Below, in pieces: positions 1 to 12,568 of a stretch of 64,000 nucleotides of DNA. The notes under the pieces are model-generated. The model had not been told where the DNA came from. It did no database searches and worked only from the letters and a program-made list of their open reading frames with translations. The stretch is from Rhizophagus irregularis (Eukaryota; Glomeromycota; Glomeromycetes; Glomerales; Glomeraceae). Where the stretch lies: the NCBI RefSeq assembly GCF_026210795.1, contig NC_089450.1, forward strand, positions 992,001 to 1,056,000. Direction: 5' to 3'. Positions within the stretch are counted from its first letter, which is position 1. The number at the start of each line of letters is the position of its first letter. A program made the translations under genes and the position numbers.

Positions 1-1702
1 ATATCCTACATGGATTTACATAGAATATTTGGAAAATATTGAAACTATTCAGATTTCTACATAATTCCACAATATTTGATGTGAATTTTCATATAGATTT
101 TACATAAAAAAAATTTCTTGATAATGCTATAAAAGTGAATTAAATCTCTAAATTCAATGCTTTTAAATTATTTGAATTATGATGTAAGATTCATGGGAAG
201 AATTTGTTCATTAACTATTCAAGGAATAAGTGAGTACTTTTTCTGCAAACTGCTATTTAGATCAAAAGACAAACTTTCATTTATTTGTTTTTAACTATTG
301 TATCATAGCCTCATAGAAGATTAATTAATTCTTAGAACAATATTTTTAAGAGGAAAAGATGACTATAAGGTGTTCTGGTGCTATACTTCAAGAACTTTAC
401 CTGGATAATTATATCTTTAATATGGTATATACTGAATATTTAAGTTACTATAATATCAACATTTGAAATGATTAGTGTTAGTTAGGGTTAAGGTTAGAGT
501 TAGGGTTAGGGTTAGCACTTTGTTATTGCACTTATAATGCTTGATAAGAAAAAATTTTCTGCAACTTTTCCACTTAGTTAGCTAGGATTTTTGGTTCTAA
601 TTCATTGAAATATTTGAATTGATAGAGTTTATAATCATAGAATATCCAGATGTCATAAGAGAACTAATTAAGCATTCAGCAACTTTCAATCCAAAACTAT
701 ATTTCATAAATATAATAATTTTTGCAATCTTGAAATCTAAAATTCCTTCTAATTAAAGTATTTTATAATATTATAATATTAATTATTAATTTTAATTTGT
801 AAATATAGTTTTTTGAATATATTTAATATAATTTTTTTTAAATTTATAATAATTTATTAGAAAACAAAAGTTTTACAATATATGATAATATTTTGATATA
901 AAATAAAAAATAAATTTTTTAAAAGATAAATACCATCATTAAATATTATCTGTTATGAATCTATTTATTAATATTAATATTTTGCAAAAATTCTTTTTGT
1001 GTCTACACTCTTATAAAAATAATGTTAATGTTTTTAATTTTCAGATCAAGAAAAGAATATTTGCAATACATAATCATATATATTTTAACTGAATCAAGAA
1101 AGTAATATGAGAAGGTGATTTTGAAGTGAAGAAGGTAAAAAGAGCAGACAATTATTACATAACATTTCTTTTATTGTAGGAATAATAGATTTTTATAAAA
1201 TCATTATTATGTCTTTCATGTTTTTTACCATTTTGTAATAATTTTTTTGATGGATCATAAGATCTTATAAAATCAGACTTTCTATAATATTTCTGATTAT
1301 TCATATTTGATATTTGATAAAAGTTCAAAATACAATAAAATTTACCCTAATAATAAATATATCAAGTAAAAAATATTTATAAAATGAGTTAATGAAAAAG
1401 AAATTATATGTTAATAAATATTTTATAAAAAAATAACACCTAAGAAATCCATTTAGATTGAGATTTTAGAGACAAAAATCTCACAACACATGGTGAATTA
1501 AGTAATTGTAAATATAGTGAAAGACAACAAAGTATTAAAGTTTTTTTTAAACCTAAAAAAAAATAGAAGTGAAGAAGAAAAACTGCCAAAAAAATCACAT
1601 GTAAAAAAGAAAAGTATCAAAAATATGTGATATGAGCATTCATTCGTAAAATTGTAAAGAGCATCCTCCACAACCTTTTCCATAGAAAAAACCCATTTTT
1701 AA
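1..1702. other. AT-rich intergenic DNA, no gene seen
   Basis: Very AT-rich sequence with stops in all frames and no sustained reading frame on either strand. Apart from the telomere-like tract at 478-515 I see no RNA gene or repeat with clear edges. Confidence 0.6.
478..515 (+). repeat. interstitial telomere-like TTAGGG tract
   Basis: About six imperfect TTAGGG-type hexamers in tandem (TTAGGG, TTAAGG, TTAGAG variants). It is far from a contig end in this window, so it is an interstitial telomere-like sequence, perhaps left by break repair or an old fusion. It is too short and degenerate to act as a telomere. Confidence 0.75.
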
Positions 1703-2056
1703 CTATTCTGAAACTTTAATAAGTATTGTTGCCACTTTTATTTTTATTTCTTCTCGATGTTTAATGACTATTACTGAGAGAGACTTTTCAAGTTCATCAT
1801 CAGTCTGGCCTAAATCTTGATGGTCATAGTTTTCAGCATGAAAATTATTATTTCCTTCAGAGTCTGAATTATCAACCTCGCTCTGATTGTATTGCAAATA
1901 GTGATTAATTAGTTTTGATTTGTTAGTGTTTAAGTTGAAATCATATCCCAGCAATAATAAAACCAAATACCTTATTAGTTCTGGTACGTTTTGCCGTTTT
2001 TTCGTTGTCATCATCATAGAATCTTTTCGTGATGCCGGTGTTTGTTGATCTGGCAT
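1703..2056 (-). CDS. small hypothetical protein, 117 aa
   Basis: An ATG-started frame of 117 codons with a basic N-terminus (SRKDSMMMTTKKRQN), a hydrophobic stretch (IRYLVLLLLGYDF) and an acidic, Asn/Asp-rich middle. This bias is usual in proteins of this genome, but I recognise no domain. It could be one exon of a longer gene or a chance frame; no splice partner or neighbour supports it. Not recognised. Confidence 0.3.
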   Translation of the reverse strand: MPDQQTPASRKDSMMMTTKKRQNVPELIRYLVLLLLGYDFNLNTNKSKLINHYLQYNQSEVDNSDSEGNNNFHAENYDHQDLGQTDDELEKSLSVIVIKHREEIKIKVATILIKVSE

Positions 2057-2329
2057 ATTGTTGAATTTGTTCTATCGCCACTGTGGTAATGGTTACATGC
2101 TGATTCGCCTATGTATATAGAAGTAGGTCAAATGTAAATATCCCGGTCTAGCACGTTAGATGGTGGGAAAATTAATGATATACCTGCAATTTTAGAACTT
2201 TCGCCTTTGCCTTTTTCTCTTTTAACTTACTCCTCACCACAATACTTTGACTCTCAACTTGAAGTTTCCAAAAAACATTTACTACTGTCGACTGTTTACT
2301 TAACTACCAATGATAATATGTAAGTACAC

Positions 2330-2760
2330 GTTCTAGATTTTGTTTGATAGTCATCTCACCCTATACAAGTAAGAATAGAAGACATCCCGAACAAGCAAGC
2401 ACCCAGATTGTACATTATCTTTCGCGAGCATCATCGGTCTCAAAGTCCATGGAATATAGCTCACCAACAGACAAGCAGTCGTTCCCACTACAAGCGCGCG
2501 GGGTAGTTGGTGTACTCGTCTCCTGAACATTAGTATTTCCTGTCCAGGTTCGGACACTTCAGCATAGAATTTGCTGGTCTCATCAAGTTCTTTCTTGTAA
2601 CGATTGTATTCAGTTTCTCTTATCCGTTAAATCGCCAGCCAAAAGTCGAAAATCTAAGAAATTCTTGAGCGAAGGCTCGTCCGTGCTTTCCCAAAAGACT
2701 ACATAATCACAAGTATAAGTTATGAAATAAATATCACAAAAAAACATCGGCACAGTCTAT
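2330..2760 (-). pseudogene. unrecognised degenerate coding remnant
   Basis: This stretch has clearly higher GC than its flanks, and on the minus strand short blocks read as protein-like sequence in more than one frame (for example KNFLDFRLLAGDLTD and ETEYNRYKKELDETSKFY). No frame stays open across it, so it looks like an old broken gene or element remnant. I cannot assign it to a family. Confidence 0.3.
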
Positions 2761-2971
2761 CTTATCGCGGTACTTTACAGCGTTAAGACATTCAGGGAGA
2801 AGTTGCATTTTTTGTCTGTGTCTGACATTCAGGGAGAAAGTTTTTTTTGTCTGTCTTTTCAGCGCGACAAGATTTAAAATGATAATCAGCTGGTTAACCT
2901 GATTAACCAATCATATTATGGTGACGTATATATATCACTATTTTATTAGACATAGACTGGGCTGTAAGTTA

Positions 2972-3330
2972 TTACCGTATGCAAACAGTGTGTGAATGAT
3001 GAGGTGTTCTTCTAAAATAAACGTCCGGGTCGTTTATGATAGCTTGATCTTTCGAGGAAATAACATATCGCGCATTCGCGTTAGCTTTAAGGGTAACGTC
3101 TTCCATGATGCGGATTTCTTGTCGTTGTAAATAAAAGTTTCTGAGTCTGACAGCTTGTGCGTAACCGTAATTGTATTTGGGAATAGAGTTGACGTCGAAA
3201 CGACGTCGAATTTTATAATCGAGCAGATTGATGTTGTAGGTAATTTTGTAGTAGATACGTGGATCACCCGGTGTACCAGGCGGTCGGTAAAGGAGGTAGT
3301 TTTCTTTTTCTTGTTGATTCTGATTCCAAG
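2972..3330 (-). CDS. unrecognised ORF fragment, about 115 codons
   Basis: On the minus strand one frame stays open for roughly 115 codons to a TAA at 2974-2972. It contains protein-like segments such as PPGTPGDPRIYYKITYN, LLDYKIRRRFDVN and QAIINDPDVYFRRT. There is no ATG at its head, so it would have to be a 3' exon or a 5'-truncated remnant. Base composition is richer in GC than the surroundings, as for the remnant at 2330-2760, so the two may belong to one broken unit. Family not recognised. Confidence 0.35.
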
Positions 3331-3678
3331 TATAATATCACTGATGAAAAGTTACAATCACGTGACTTTTATCCTACCAACTTACAATTTATTACAGATT
3401 TTAAATACATAACGTAACTAATAAAATTATTAAAATTATAAGGAATTAGCCTATTATACTGGATACTTTCTTAATTAATGGAATTAATTGAAATTAATTG
3501 AATAAACAAGCAATTAATTTTTAAAAAATTGAAATTCTCAAATTAGAATAGAATAAAGGAATATTTACATAACAGATGTCTAAATCAAAAAATAAAATAT
3601 ATTAAAAAATTTTTATAAAAAAAATTTTTATAGTGCCACTATTTAAATTTTTAACCAAGTTCATTAAGAACCAATCAT

Positions 3679-6600
3679 TTATAAGAAACCGGATTCTTGT
3701 AATAAACGAGCTATCTTTTCATCTTCACGTTCCCTATTTATTTAAAATAAAAAAATTGATCAATTGATTTTTCTTTTGCAATCAAAAAATATAAAAAATA
3801 AGCAATTTACCTTGGCTCTAAAGCAAGACTCTGCTCATATAAATCCTTAACATCTTTACTTTCTTTTAAATGAAAATCTATAAACATTTGAATTTCTTGA
3901 ACAGAACTAAGATTATAAGGTACATTTTGATATTGTTTTATTTCACGTATAACATCAGCCGTTTTCATACGTTTTGAAAAGTTTATTAATTTATTGGAAC
4001 TTTTAAGAAAATCAGGATTACCATCTTCAATAAATGTAAGATCAGTCAAATATAAACCTAAATAAACAAATTAATATTATTATTATATTAAAGTAAATAA
4101 AATAAGATTTCTTTTTATTTCTTACCAAAGAATGGTACACATGGAGGATTTATACTATGTAACATCTCTCTATATTCAGCAAAATTCTTTGTTGAATTCA
4201 TAATTTTACTGAGAGTCTCAAGTGTTTGTACGGTTTTTGAATTAACCATTTCCCAAGTGCGCTTCAGACGATGAATTGGTGCAGAATACAATCCAGAAAT
4301 AATGGCCGTAAGCGAATTGAAGTTATTTAAACATCTACACTTATCGGCTATTCCAACAAAATGTTTAATATACATACATCTCTTTCTAATTTCTTTCTGA
4401 TTTAACACTGATTCGGCAACCCATCCCGTTATCTAATAAATTATTTTAGTTAGTTGAAAGGAAATATACATATTTCCATGAAATTTTATTTTACTTGCCT
4501 TATTACTGTTGAAAATCATGGCCTTAACATTTACTGCAATATTATCACCCTCACTTTGACTCCAAGCTTTACCTAGGCATTCAACAGCCTTAATATTATT
4601 ATATAGTTTACTTTCCATTAAAGTCAATTGTCTAGCAATTTCCAAGGGATCTATGTCTAAAAATTTGAGTTTCTTCATGTTCTTTGGTAAGATTGATGCC
4701 GGAGGTGCTGAAGCATTTGTTGCAATCAACTCTCTAAATTTAGCATCTTTTCGTTGATGTTGCTGCAATTAGAAAATAATTAGATTACTATTTTGGAAAA
4801 ATTATGCAATTTACGTATAAGAAATACATACTCTTTTCTCAATCACTTTTGTTAAACTCACAGAAGCAAAGGCCATATGTTCATACATGGTTGTTCTTGC
4901 AAACTCTCTCATTTTTTCTAAACAAAGTAAATCTTCTTTATCATCTATATAATAAGTTTCTAACCAAGATTTCATGATATTAAAAACTCTCAGCCTAACA
5001 GGTGTCTGTTTCTTTTCTTGCCAAACCTCTAATTCTTCGTTAGTTAAACCTTCAGGAGGTTGAATCATAAATCTTTTAACTAACATATCAAAGAAATCAT
5101 CCGTTGTACAGAAAGATCTATATGTCAACAAGAATGTTGCAATAAAATTATAATCCAATATATCATGCATAGTTAATCTTTCAACCAAAGCGGTAAGGGT
5201 TCCTCCCTTTACAGTAATTTCCTTATTAAATACTATCTCTGAAGTATCATAATCATAATTAAGGAACCAGGGTTTATCCTCTTTCAGTTTTTGCGATTGA
5301 GTGATATTAGGTGAACCATCTTCTTTCGTAACCTTAGATCGTACATTTGTTCCTACTGTATTACTTCCACTTATAACTTGAGAAGTTAAAGGATTTTCAG
5401 CTGAAGGGTGAGTATATGATCGTTGTAATTTGCCAGTAATTCTACTAGTTGAATTAGGTGGATCATCATCATTATTAAAATTACGATTATTACTACTAAT
5501 CGTATCATCATTTGTCACGACACAATTCTCAGGTACAGTTTGTAATGATTTGGAACTTGTAGTATCTAATGAAGAAATTGTGGATTGATTTTCTGCAGAG
5601 TGTTCTGTATTATTCCCATTAATTTGATCCAGAGAATTAGAATCATTTGAGATAAATTGCGAAACTTCAAAATTTTCAACAACACTAGAACGCATTTCTT
5701 GAATTTTCAAAACTAGAGATTTTGTTATAATAATAATGTCTTTAACAGACTTATCAACCACATTTGCGCAACCTATAATTTGATCCATAGCATTTAAAGG
5801 AAATAAGGGATCAGAAGCCATTTGAATACACATAACTAATCCTGCTATATTATTATACAATGATTGTTTAGAAACATTGAATTCATTTATATTAACAAAA
5901 CTAGATTCATCCAAGTCTTTCAGATTAATATTTTCAGTAATAAATAAAAATTGTCCAACTTGAGTAAGAATCTCCCTGGTTTGTGAAATAAGTTGAGGAG
6001 AAAAATAGCGTGGTGTAAAAGAATTAGGAGCATCAATTACTTTCCTAACATCATTAAGGAGCAATGTAATGGACTGAGTTACAATGCAAGAAATTTTATC
6101 CAACGAGCTAATGAGATCAGACGTTAAATGATATAATGGATTATTTGTAGAAGAAGTTGAAACACTAGTATCCTCTAGATTTATACTGGGTAATGTTGAT
6201 TTATTTCCATTTGTTTGTGTTTGTATTAAATTGTTTCCATGCCATGAACCACCGGTAGCACTTTCGATAATTTTTGGGTCAACTCTTCTAATATCAACAG
6301 TTTTTTGAGCAATTAGAATAAATCCACGAACTGCGTCTAAAACTTCATTGACATCACTTTTCATTTTTAGAGTAGCATCTGGTGGAGACCATGTACTTGC
6401 AGCTACTTTTGTAGAAAGAGTTAGCTTTGAGAGCGAAGTCATAATATTTCTATGATGATTTTTAAGATTCCTATTTTTCTTAATTGCAACTGAGTCTTTT
6501 TCAACAGTACCAGTAGCGTAAAGCATAATCCTAACATTCCCAACAATTGTACTAGTACATTCTGGATAATCCTGCCTCATGTTTTCTTGAATTGCTACAT

Positions 6601-7804
6601 TAAGGTTATGGATAGACAGATCAATACTCTGTGATAAAGTGTCCCAAGTAAGGTATTCATGTGCATTTTGTAACATAAGTATCGAGGACCCCGAGAATCT
6701 GATCGATTTGTTTGGTGTTATAACTGTAGGAGTTTGAGGTAATAGTTCGTTTGGTATTTCATCATCTGATCTGCTCTTTTCGTTATTTTCAGTTTTTATC
6801 TAAAATTGTATGATTTTAATTAGAAATCTTTAATTGATTCCTTTTTATATGAAATATGAAATAACTTACTAATTGACCATTAGCATTAATATTATCAAGA
6901 CTCCAAGTTGTCTCATTTGTTAATTTATTGCAATAATATACTCTCCCCTGAGCTGTAGTTTTCACATTCCAATTTGGTGGAAGCTAAGTGTGAAAAACGG
7001 TTAATAAATAATTATGATTAAAAATAAGTCATAATGAAAATTTAATAGTTACGTTGTCAATAGATTGACTTTGTTGTAGATTTTTTTGTTGAATAACGTC
7101 AATTGAAGCTGTGTTTAATTGATTATCTATTGAACTTGTAATATTTGCTTTGTTGGCAGGATCAAATTTCTCTAAATCGTCTTCTACAAGAGCAGTAACA
7201 TGTGAATCAAGTTCTTCGTCATCAATATAACTTGAGACAGGACCTTCAGAAAAAGTCCAATTAATTTTCTTAGTTTTTTTAGCATTAAAATAAAAATAAG
7301 TATTACCATTTTTAGTTGGTTCTTGATTTTTTGGAAACTGTTTTGACAGTTTTGACAACGAACTAGTGCAACTTGTCGTATCTCTTGCTGCAGGAGATTC
7401 ATAATTAACAGGTACTTTCCAAGATGATTCACCTGTCTTTATGTTATAATAAAATATCTCTCCATCTAGTGTCTGCTGAAGAATCCAGTCATATAACTAT
7501 AAATAGATAAACTATGTATTTAGCACATATACCAACAATTATTTTAAAATTATTTAATACTTACTTTTTCATCTTCATTTATCAATTTACCCTCTTTGTC
7601 AAATACGGTAACATAATTACTAGGAAACCAGCCGCGTTCACCATTACATAGTCCATCCCACCAGCCAGACTCTAATTGCATAAGCACTTGTATGATATCA
7701 TTCGTTTTGAAGGACAAACTCGAAGCATCATTTGATTCAAAATCATACAATGCTCTTACAAATAAGACTGGTGACATCTCATTTTTTTCTTTTTCTAAAT
7801 TCAT
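3679..7804 (-). CDS. Cdc25-type Ras guanine nucleotide exchange factor
   Basis: Predicted activator of Ras GTPases: it would catalyse GDP release from Ras at the membrane, upstream of cAMP or MAPK signalling. I read eight exons: 7804-7565, 7496-7053, 6983-6870, 6799-4832, 4762-4499, 4432-4126, 4057-3811, 3733-3679. They join in phase to 1212 aa ending LLQESGFL. Domains: SH3 at about 9-70 (ALYDF, GWWDG, WFPSNYV); WW at 84-109 (W84, W106, P109); a weaker WW-like segment at about 143-166; a good WW at 229-258 (LPPNWNV, W255); a long low-complexity linker; RasGEF_N at about 785-905; catalytic RasGEF at about 950-1195 (FLDIDPLEIARQLT, ITGWVAESVL, PFFGLYLTDLTFI). Introns are short GT-AG, except intron 5, which starts GCAAGT. 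The start is the first ATG before the SH3 domain. All frames are intact, so this is very probably a working host gene. Confidence 0.93.
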
Positions 7805-9225
7805 GAAGAATTAATAAACTGGATAATAAATAAGAAAGGGGGGTAGCATGCTATTAAATTGTTAGGTTTCTAGACCTTTATTAAATACTGTATAAAGTTA
7901 AATATTTGGGGTTTCATAGGTTTCATAGGAGTTGTAAAGAAATATGTGATATTTTTTTTAAGGAGGAAAAAGAATTTTTTTTGGGTATAACTATTATTAA
8001 GCTCAGTTGCACAATCACACATACTCCTTAATTATTGTTAATTATGTAAACCATAAAAGACAATTTTTAAAAATTTTCAATCGATCATTGGTATTTTGTG
8101 TATTGAAAAATTTCCGAATTTGTGCTTAGAATGAGTTTAGAATGCAAATTTTGTGTTACTTTTCGATCCAATCAATACAATAAAATATCAATGTCACGTT
8201 TGTTGAATTTCGTTACGGACTGTACTGCCGGTAATAAAATTTTTCCCAATGTTTCCAGTTTGATGTTAATCGGTTCACGTTTTCACATGTCCACTTATAT
8301 GGTTTTCCTAGACCCCTTGGGGCATGGGCCAGTTACGTATTTACGTTTTAGCTTCTTTAGCTTCTTTCTCATGTGTCAGAGTTATGTAGAGGTATTTCTT
8401 CGAATGATCTAAGCACTTGAACATGAATTTTAGATACACGTTAAAAATCCGGGTATAGCGAATCTATATTGCAAGATCAAAAGCAAATCAAAGCAAAAAA
8501 ACACCCGATTTTTTTAATATTATTCAATATTAATGATTATTCAGCTATATCAATTTCCCATTAGATGAATGCCTTATATTTTATCAATGGATGGAATTTT
8601 TTTTGGATATAGCATTTTAGGTTTCCGAGAAATTTATAAATACCGGCAAAATTCATTAGTTCTAGTTTATATATTCTTCCAGAACCAAATTTTTTCCGAG
8701 ATTTTTTAAGTGCTGATTATAAAAGGTAAATGATTTTTTATCTTCATTGTTCGAGTTATATTAGTTATATTTTAATATTAATTTAAAAAACAATTACAAA
8801 TTGAAATTGTACATTTATTTATTTCCAAAAAAGTGAAATAATGTATTTTTTTTGATTCTAAAATTATATTTCTATAAAAGGAAAATAATTATAACTAAAT
8901 TATTCTACTATGAAAAAGAATATTTGATAACATATCTCCCGCGGTGACCAATAGGAATTAATGCTACTAATAATTGGCCGATGTCTCAAAAATATCGGTC
9001 ATTAAAATCCCAATCGACTGAACAATATTTTTTATAATATAAACATTTTAATATAGCCTATTGTAAATAAAGAAATAAAAATGATAGATATATAATTTTA
9101 TTTAATAATATTAAATAAAGATGATAGAAATGTAATTTTATTTAATAATGTGAAAGATATATAACTAATTTCTCTTTTTTCAAAATTAGTAACTGATAAG
9201 TGTGAAGAGTAGGGAGGCGCAGTGA
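7805..9225. other. intergenic DNA upstream of the RasGEF gene
   Basis: AT-rich DNA that must hold the RasGEF promoter in its first few hundred bases. A 96-codon frame at 8122-8412 (+) has no recognisable domain and I do not count it as a gene. Nothing else can be supported. Confidence 0.5.
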
Positions 9226-9234
9226 TTAGGCGAT

Positions 9235-9476
9235 GATTTCCCCTGCGTACCCTTCAAAAAATGTCACGAAAATTCACGTGACGTTTTTTTGTCACATCCG
9301 TCACACCCTTCCTTGTTTCCATTTTTCATAAGTATCTGAGGGACTTAGTTTTTTTCGAGTAAGTAAAACCCTATTCGTCACACCCTTATTCGTCACTGTT
9401 TATTTTCACGTGTTAGTGCATAACGCCGTAATGCCGGCCGTTTCGTGACATTTTTGAAGGGTACGCAGGGGTAGTC
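9235..9476. mobile_element. MULE-type MITE, 242 bp, with 9-bp target duplication
   Basis: Terminal inverted repeats of about 36 bp start GATTTCCCCTGCGTACCC on the left; the right end reads GACTACCCCTGCGTACCC on the other strand. The match runs on through CTTCAAAAATGTCACGAAA with a one-base indel. The flanks are TTAGGCGAT (9226-9234) and TTAGGTGAT (9477-9485), a 9-bp duplication with one mismatch, which is the length made by Mutator-type transposases. There is no ORF. Confidence 0.8.
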
Positions 9477-9485
9477 TTAGGTGAT

Positions 9486-10775
9486 TGTGCAATTGCTGAT
9501 GACAGGCCTGTGAAACAGAATAATTTCTCACTATTCTTTTTTACTCTTGTCATCAATATCATCAGAAGCAAATTCACCCGTAAATCAAGTTTTCTCAGCT
9601 CATCGGATAGGCGTAATAAATTACAAAAGCAGATGTAATAATATTCATTAAATAAATACACTTATATTTTAAAGATCAAATCAAATGAATTCTTTATTAT
9701 ATTTTTTCATGAAGTAATACATGAGAAAGGGCCAGCCGGCTAAATAAAAAATGCGTATATATTGTGAAATTATAACCATACATATTTAGATTATATTACA
9801 AACATGGAAAAACTTCAGCAAGTATGAACAGGTGATCACAGTTGAGTAAAATTTGATATACTCCAAAATCGGGAAAAATTTCAGTAGCTGTTCATACGAG
9901 TAAAATTTGGCGCAGTAAATCCAGCCAGAAAAATCTTTAAAGAACTAAGTTTCATAAATCTTTTTGGGATATTCACCCTTTAATTTATAACTATGCTCTC
10001 AATAGATAAATATTGTATCTATGAAATTGTGATCGGTACCTAACGAGAGAGGGATTATCAGATAAGGGAGTACTGTTTTTTTCTCTAGGCGTCTTGAGCG
10101 GTTCTGAAATCAGCTCGTTATTTTGTTCAGAATCCATCATATTGCTCTCTGGGCAATAGGTTTCGAAAAAAGATACTGTCCTGTTTTTATATCACTTGTA
10201 AATTTCGCAGGAGAAAACATTCCCAGATTTTCACTGCAATTACGCACTGCATTTCGTCATTACGCTATCTCCCTGCAATAGGAATTGGAATCGATTCCCA
10301 TTATTGGAATTGATTTTAAAATTGATTAATCATAATTAATCATTTCACAAATATTGATTTTAAGATTCGATTTTCAATTTTTGATAATCGAAACTAATCG
10401 AATTTATATTTTACAAAAAATACAAATTATGGTGCAAATTTATAATTATACTTAAAAGATTATTTATAATAATAGAATTTTTATATTTTAATGAATTTAT
10501 TCAATTAAAAGTAATATAATTTGAGAATGTCAAATTCACTGATTACACCCACATTTTTGATTGGTTATGCGATTACGTTATCATCAATAAATGTTTATTT
10601 GTTTATTATTTCTAGTACTTTCCCAACTTTAAACCCTTCGCTCAGCTGGTATATTTTTCTTTTTTTTTCTTTTATTGTTTTTATATTTTATTTCTTGCTA
10701 ACTTTATTTTATTCTCTTTAAGTTCTTACTCCTTTCAGTCTTTTGCTCTTTGCAATTAAGGTGTGTTTAGTATTA
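9486..10775. other. intergenic DNA, no gene seen
   Basis: AT-rich with GATTTTAATCG-like runs near 10280-10420. Short frames at 9413-9661 (minus) and 10521-10721 (plus) show no domain and look like chance. Confidence 0.5.
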
Positions 10776-11738
10776 CAGTCAACTCTCTTTATAGTCACAC
10801 ATTTGGGACAGTCCATATTTGGTGATTATAAAGAGATGTGACTATATAAAAAATTTCTTATATTAGTATATCATAATTCCGGCCAAAAATTAACATAATT
10901 TTGGCCAAAATTATACTTAAAACTTTATTGTATCGTAACTCCTCCAATATTAATCATAGAAAGATGATCTTACCGCCATTCGATTCGTCTTGATGAGACG
11001 GTTCTAATGGTATAAAATACATCGAAATCCAATTACTAGATTAATTTCCGAAATTAAAAAAATATCAATGGTTTTTGTGTAATAACTCTGCCAATATTGA
11101 TCCTAGAGAGACGATCTTACTACCATTCGATTCGTCTTGATGCGACGAATCTAATGGAATAAAATACATCGAAATCCAATCACTAGATCAATTTCCGAAA
11201 TTAAAAAATATTAAATAGTTTTTAAGTAGTAACTCCGTCAATATTGATCATAGAGAGATGAGCTTACCACCATTCGATTCGTCTTGATGAGGCGATTCCA
11301 ACGAGCTATTAATCGTCTTTTTACAATCACTAGGTACCGAGATATTTAGCAAAATGTTAAATGGCGCAGTAAACGTAAATCAAGGAATATAATAATGCCG
11401 ATGCTTAACATTTTGTTGAATAACTCATCAGCCAGTGATCGTAAAAGGATAAAACTACCACCATTCGATTCGTCTCAGTGAGACGATTCTAACAAGCTAT
11501 GGTACATCTTTGTACGATTATTAGATGCCAAGTTATTTAATATATTCTTTATATAACTGTGATTATAAACGGTTCTTTTTAATATAAGATTTTTGATGAT
11601 AGGTGTGATAGTGACTATAGATAGATTGTGACTATATAGGATAGATTTTAATAATAAAGTGTTTTGAACATTCAACTGGTGTGACTATATAGTAGAATGT
11701 GACTATAACGGGAGTGACTATAGAGGGAGTTGACTGTA
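10776..11738. mobile_element. M1: TA-flanked non-autonomous DNA element, 963 bp
   Basis: Ends are CAGTCAACTCTCTTTATAGT on the left and, on the other strand, CAGTCAACTCCCTCTATAGT on the right. Both are flanked by TA, the target duplication of Tc1/mariner-type elements. A second copy (M2) lies at 15118-40634 with many insertions inside it, which confirms these ends. There is no transposase ORF, so it is non-autonomous. The middle is a string of about 145-bp direct repeats (see 10926-11470). Confidence 0.85.
10926..11470 (+). repeat. tandem ~145-bp repeats inside M1, each with a small hairpin
   Basis: Three to four diverged units each read: TAACTC, CAATATT, a GATCTTAC-like word, then CCATTCGATTCGTCTTGATG, a complementary GACGA word, and CACTAGAT. 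The GATTCGTC...GACGAATC part forms an 8-bp stem around a 7-base loop in unit 2 and a weaker stem in the others. The third and fourth units are longer and more diverged. The same repeats appear in M2 at 28620-29060. Confidence 0.8.
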
Positions 11739-11744
11739 CATAGT

Positions 11745-12523
11745 CACAATTTTTTAAAGTTTTTATTTTTTTTTATTTTGGTTCTTACACTTCGTTTCTT
11801 ATATTTTGTTCCTTACATTTCCTTTCTAACTTTATTTTGTTTTCTTTTAGGTTCTTAGTTCTTCTCGGTGTATTCTTTCTTTTATTTTTTTTTATTTTTT
11901 TTATTTTGTCTATCATATTTCGTTTATTTTATGGTTTTTATTTGGTCAGTTGGTTTCCTTCATTTTTTTATTCCCTACTATTTTTTTATCTTTTGTTTCC
12001 ATTGTTACTTTTATTTCCTTAATTTTTCATTCCTTTTTCACTCCACTTCATTTTTTTTCATTCCTTTTCGCTCATCCCTCGTTTTTTTCACTCCTTTTCA
12101 TTTCCCGTATTTTATATCGCATATGCAAATGATTAGAAATTGACAGAGAAGTTGGCAAATTTTTTTCTGTCTTTAAGTGGGCTGAAAATATGTTATAAAG
12201 GCCTTCATTTTCTTTTTTTTCTTTCGCTTTCCTTCGTTTTTTTCATTCCTTTTTACTCCTTTATTTTTTTCGTTCCTTTTTATCCCCTTCGTTTTTTTTA
12301 TCACTTTTTCACCTCTCTTTTGCTTTTTTCATTTTTTTTACTCCACCTTTGTTTCTTTCATTACTTTTTATTCCTCTTCATTTATTTTGTTCTTCCCTTC
12401 ACTTCTTTTATTGATCTTCATTTATTATTTTTTTCATTATATTTTGTTTCTTACTCTTCTTTTTGTTATTGCACATTCTCTTCATTATTTCTGTTATTTC
12501 CATAAATAAATAAATAAATAAAA
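11745..12523 (+). repeat. polypyrimidine low-complexity tract, then (AAAT)n
   Basis: About 750 bp of nearly pure T/C on the plus strand (TTTTTCATTCCTTTTT-like words), ending in a short AAATAAAT microsatellite near 12503-12523. The long Phe/Leu/Ser frames here come only from this composition and are not genes. Confidence 0.8.
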
Positions 12524-12568
12524 ATTGTTAATATTTATATTTTTAATCAATAAAACGTATCTTTAATT

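Noticed and set aside
8122-8412. 96-codon ORF upstream of the RasGEF gene
   Set aside because: No domain, poor composition for a protein of this genome, and no splice partners.
11837-12505. Overlapping Phe/Leu-rich ORFs that look like membrane proteins
   Set aside because: They lie in a pure T/C tract; several frames at once are open and all have the same composition, so they are artefacts of low complexity.
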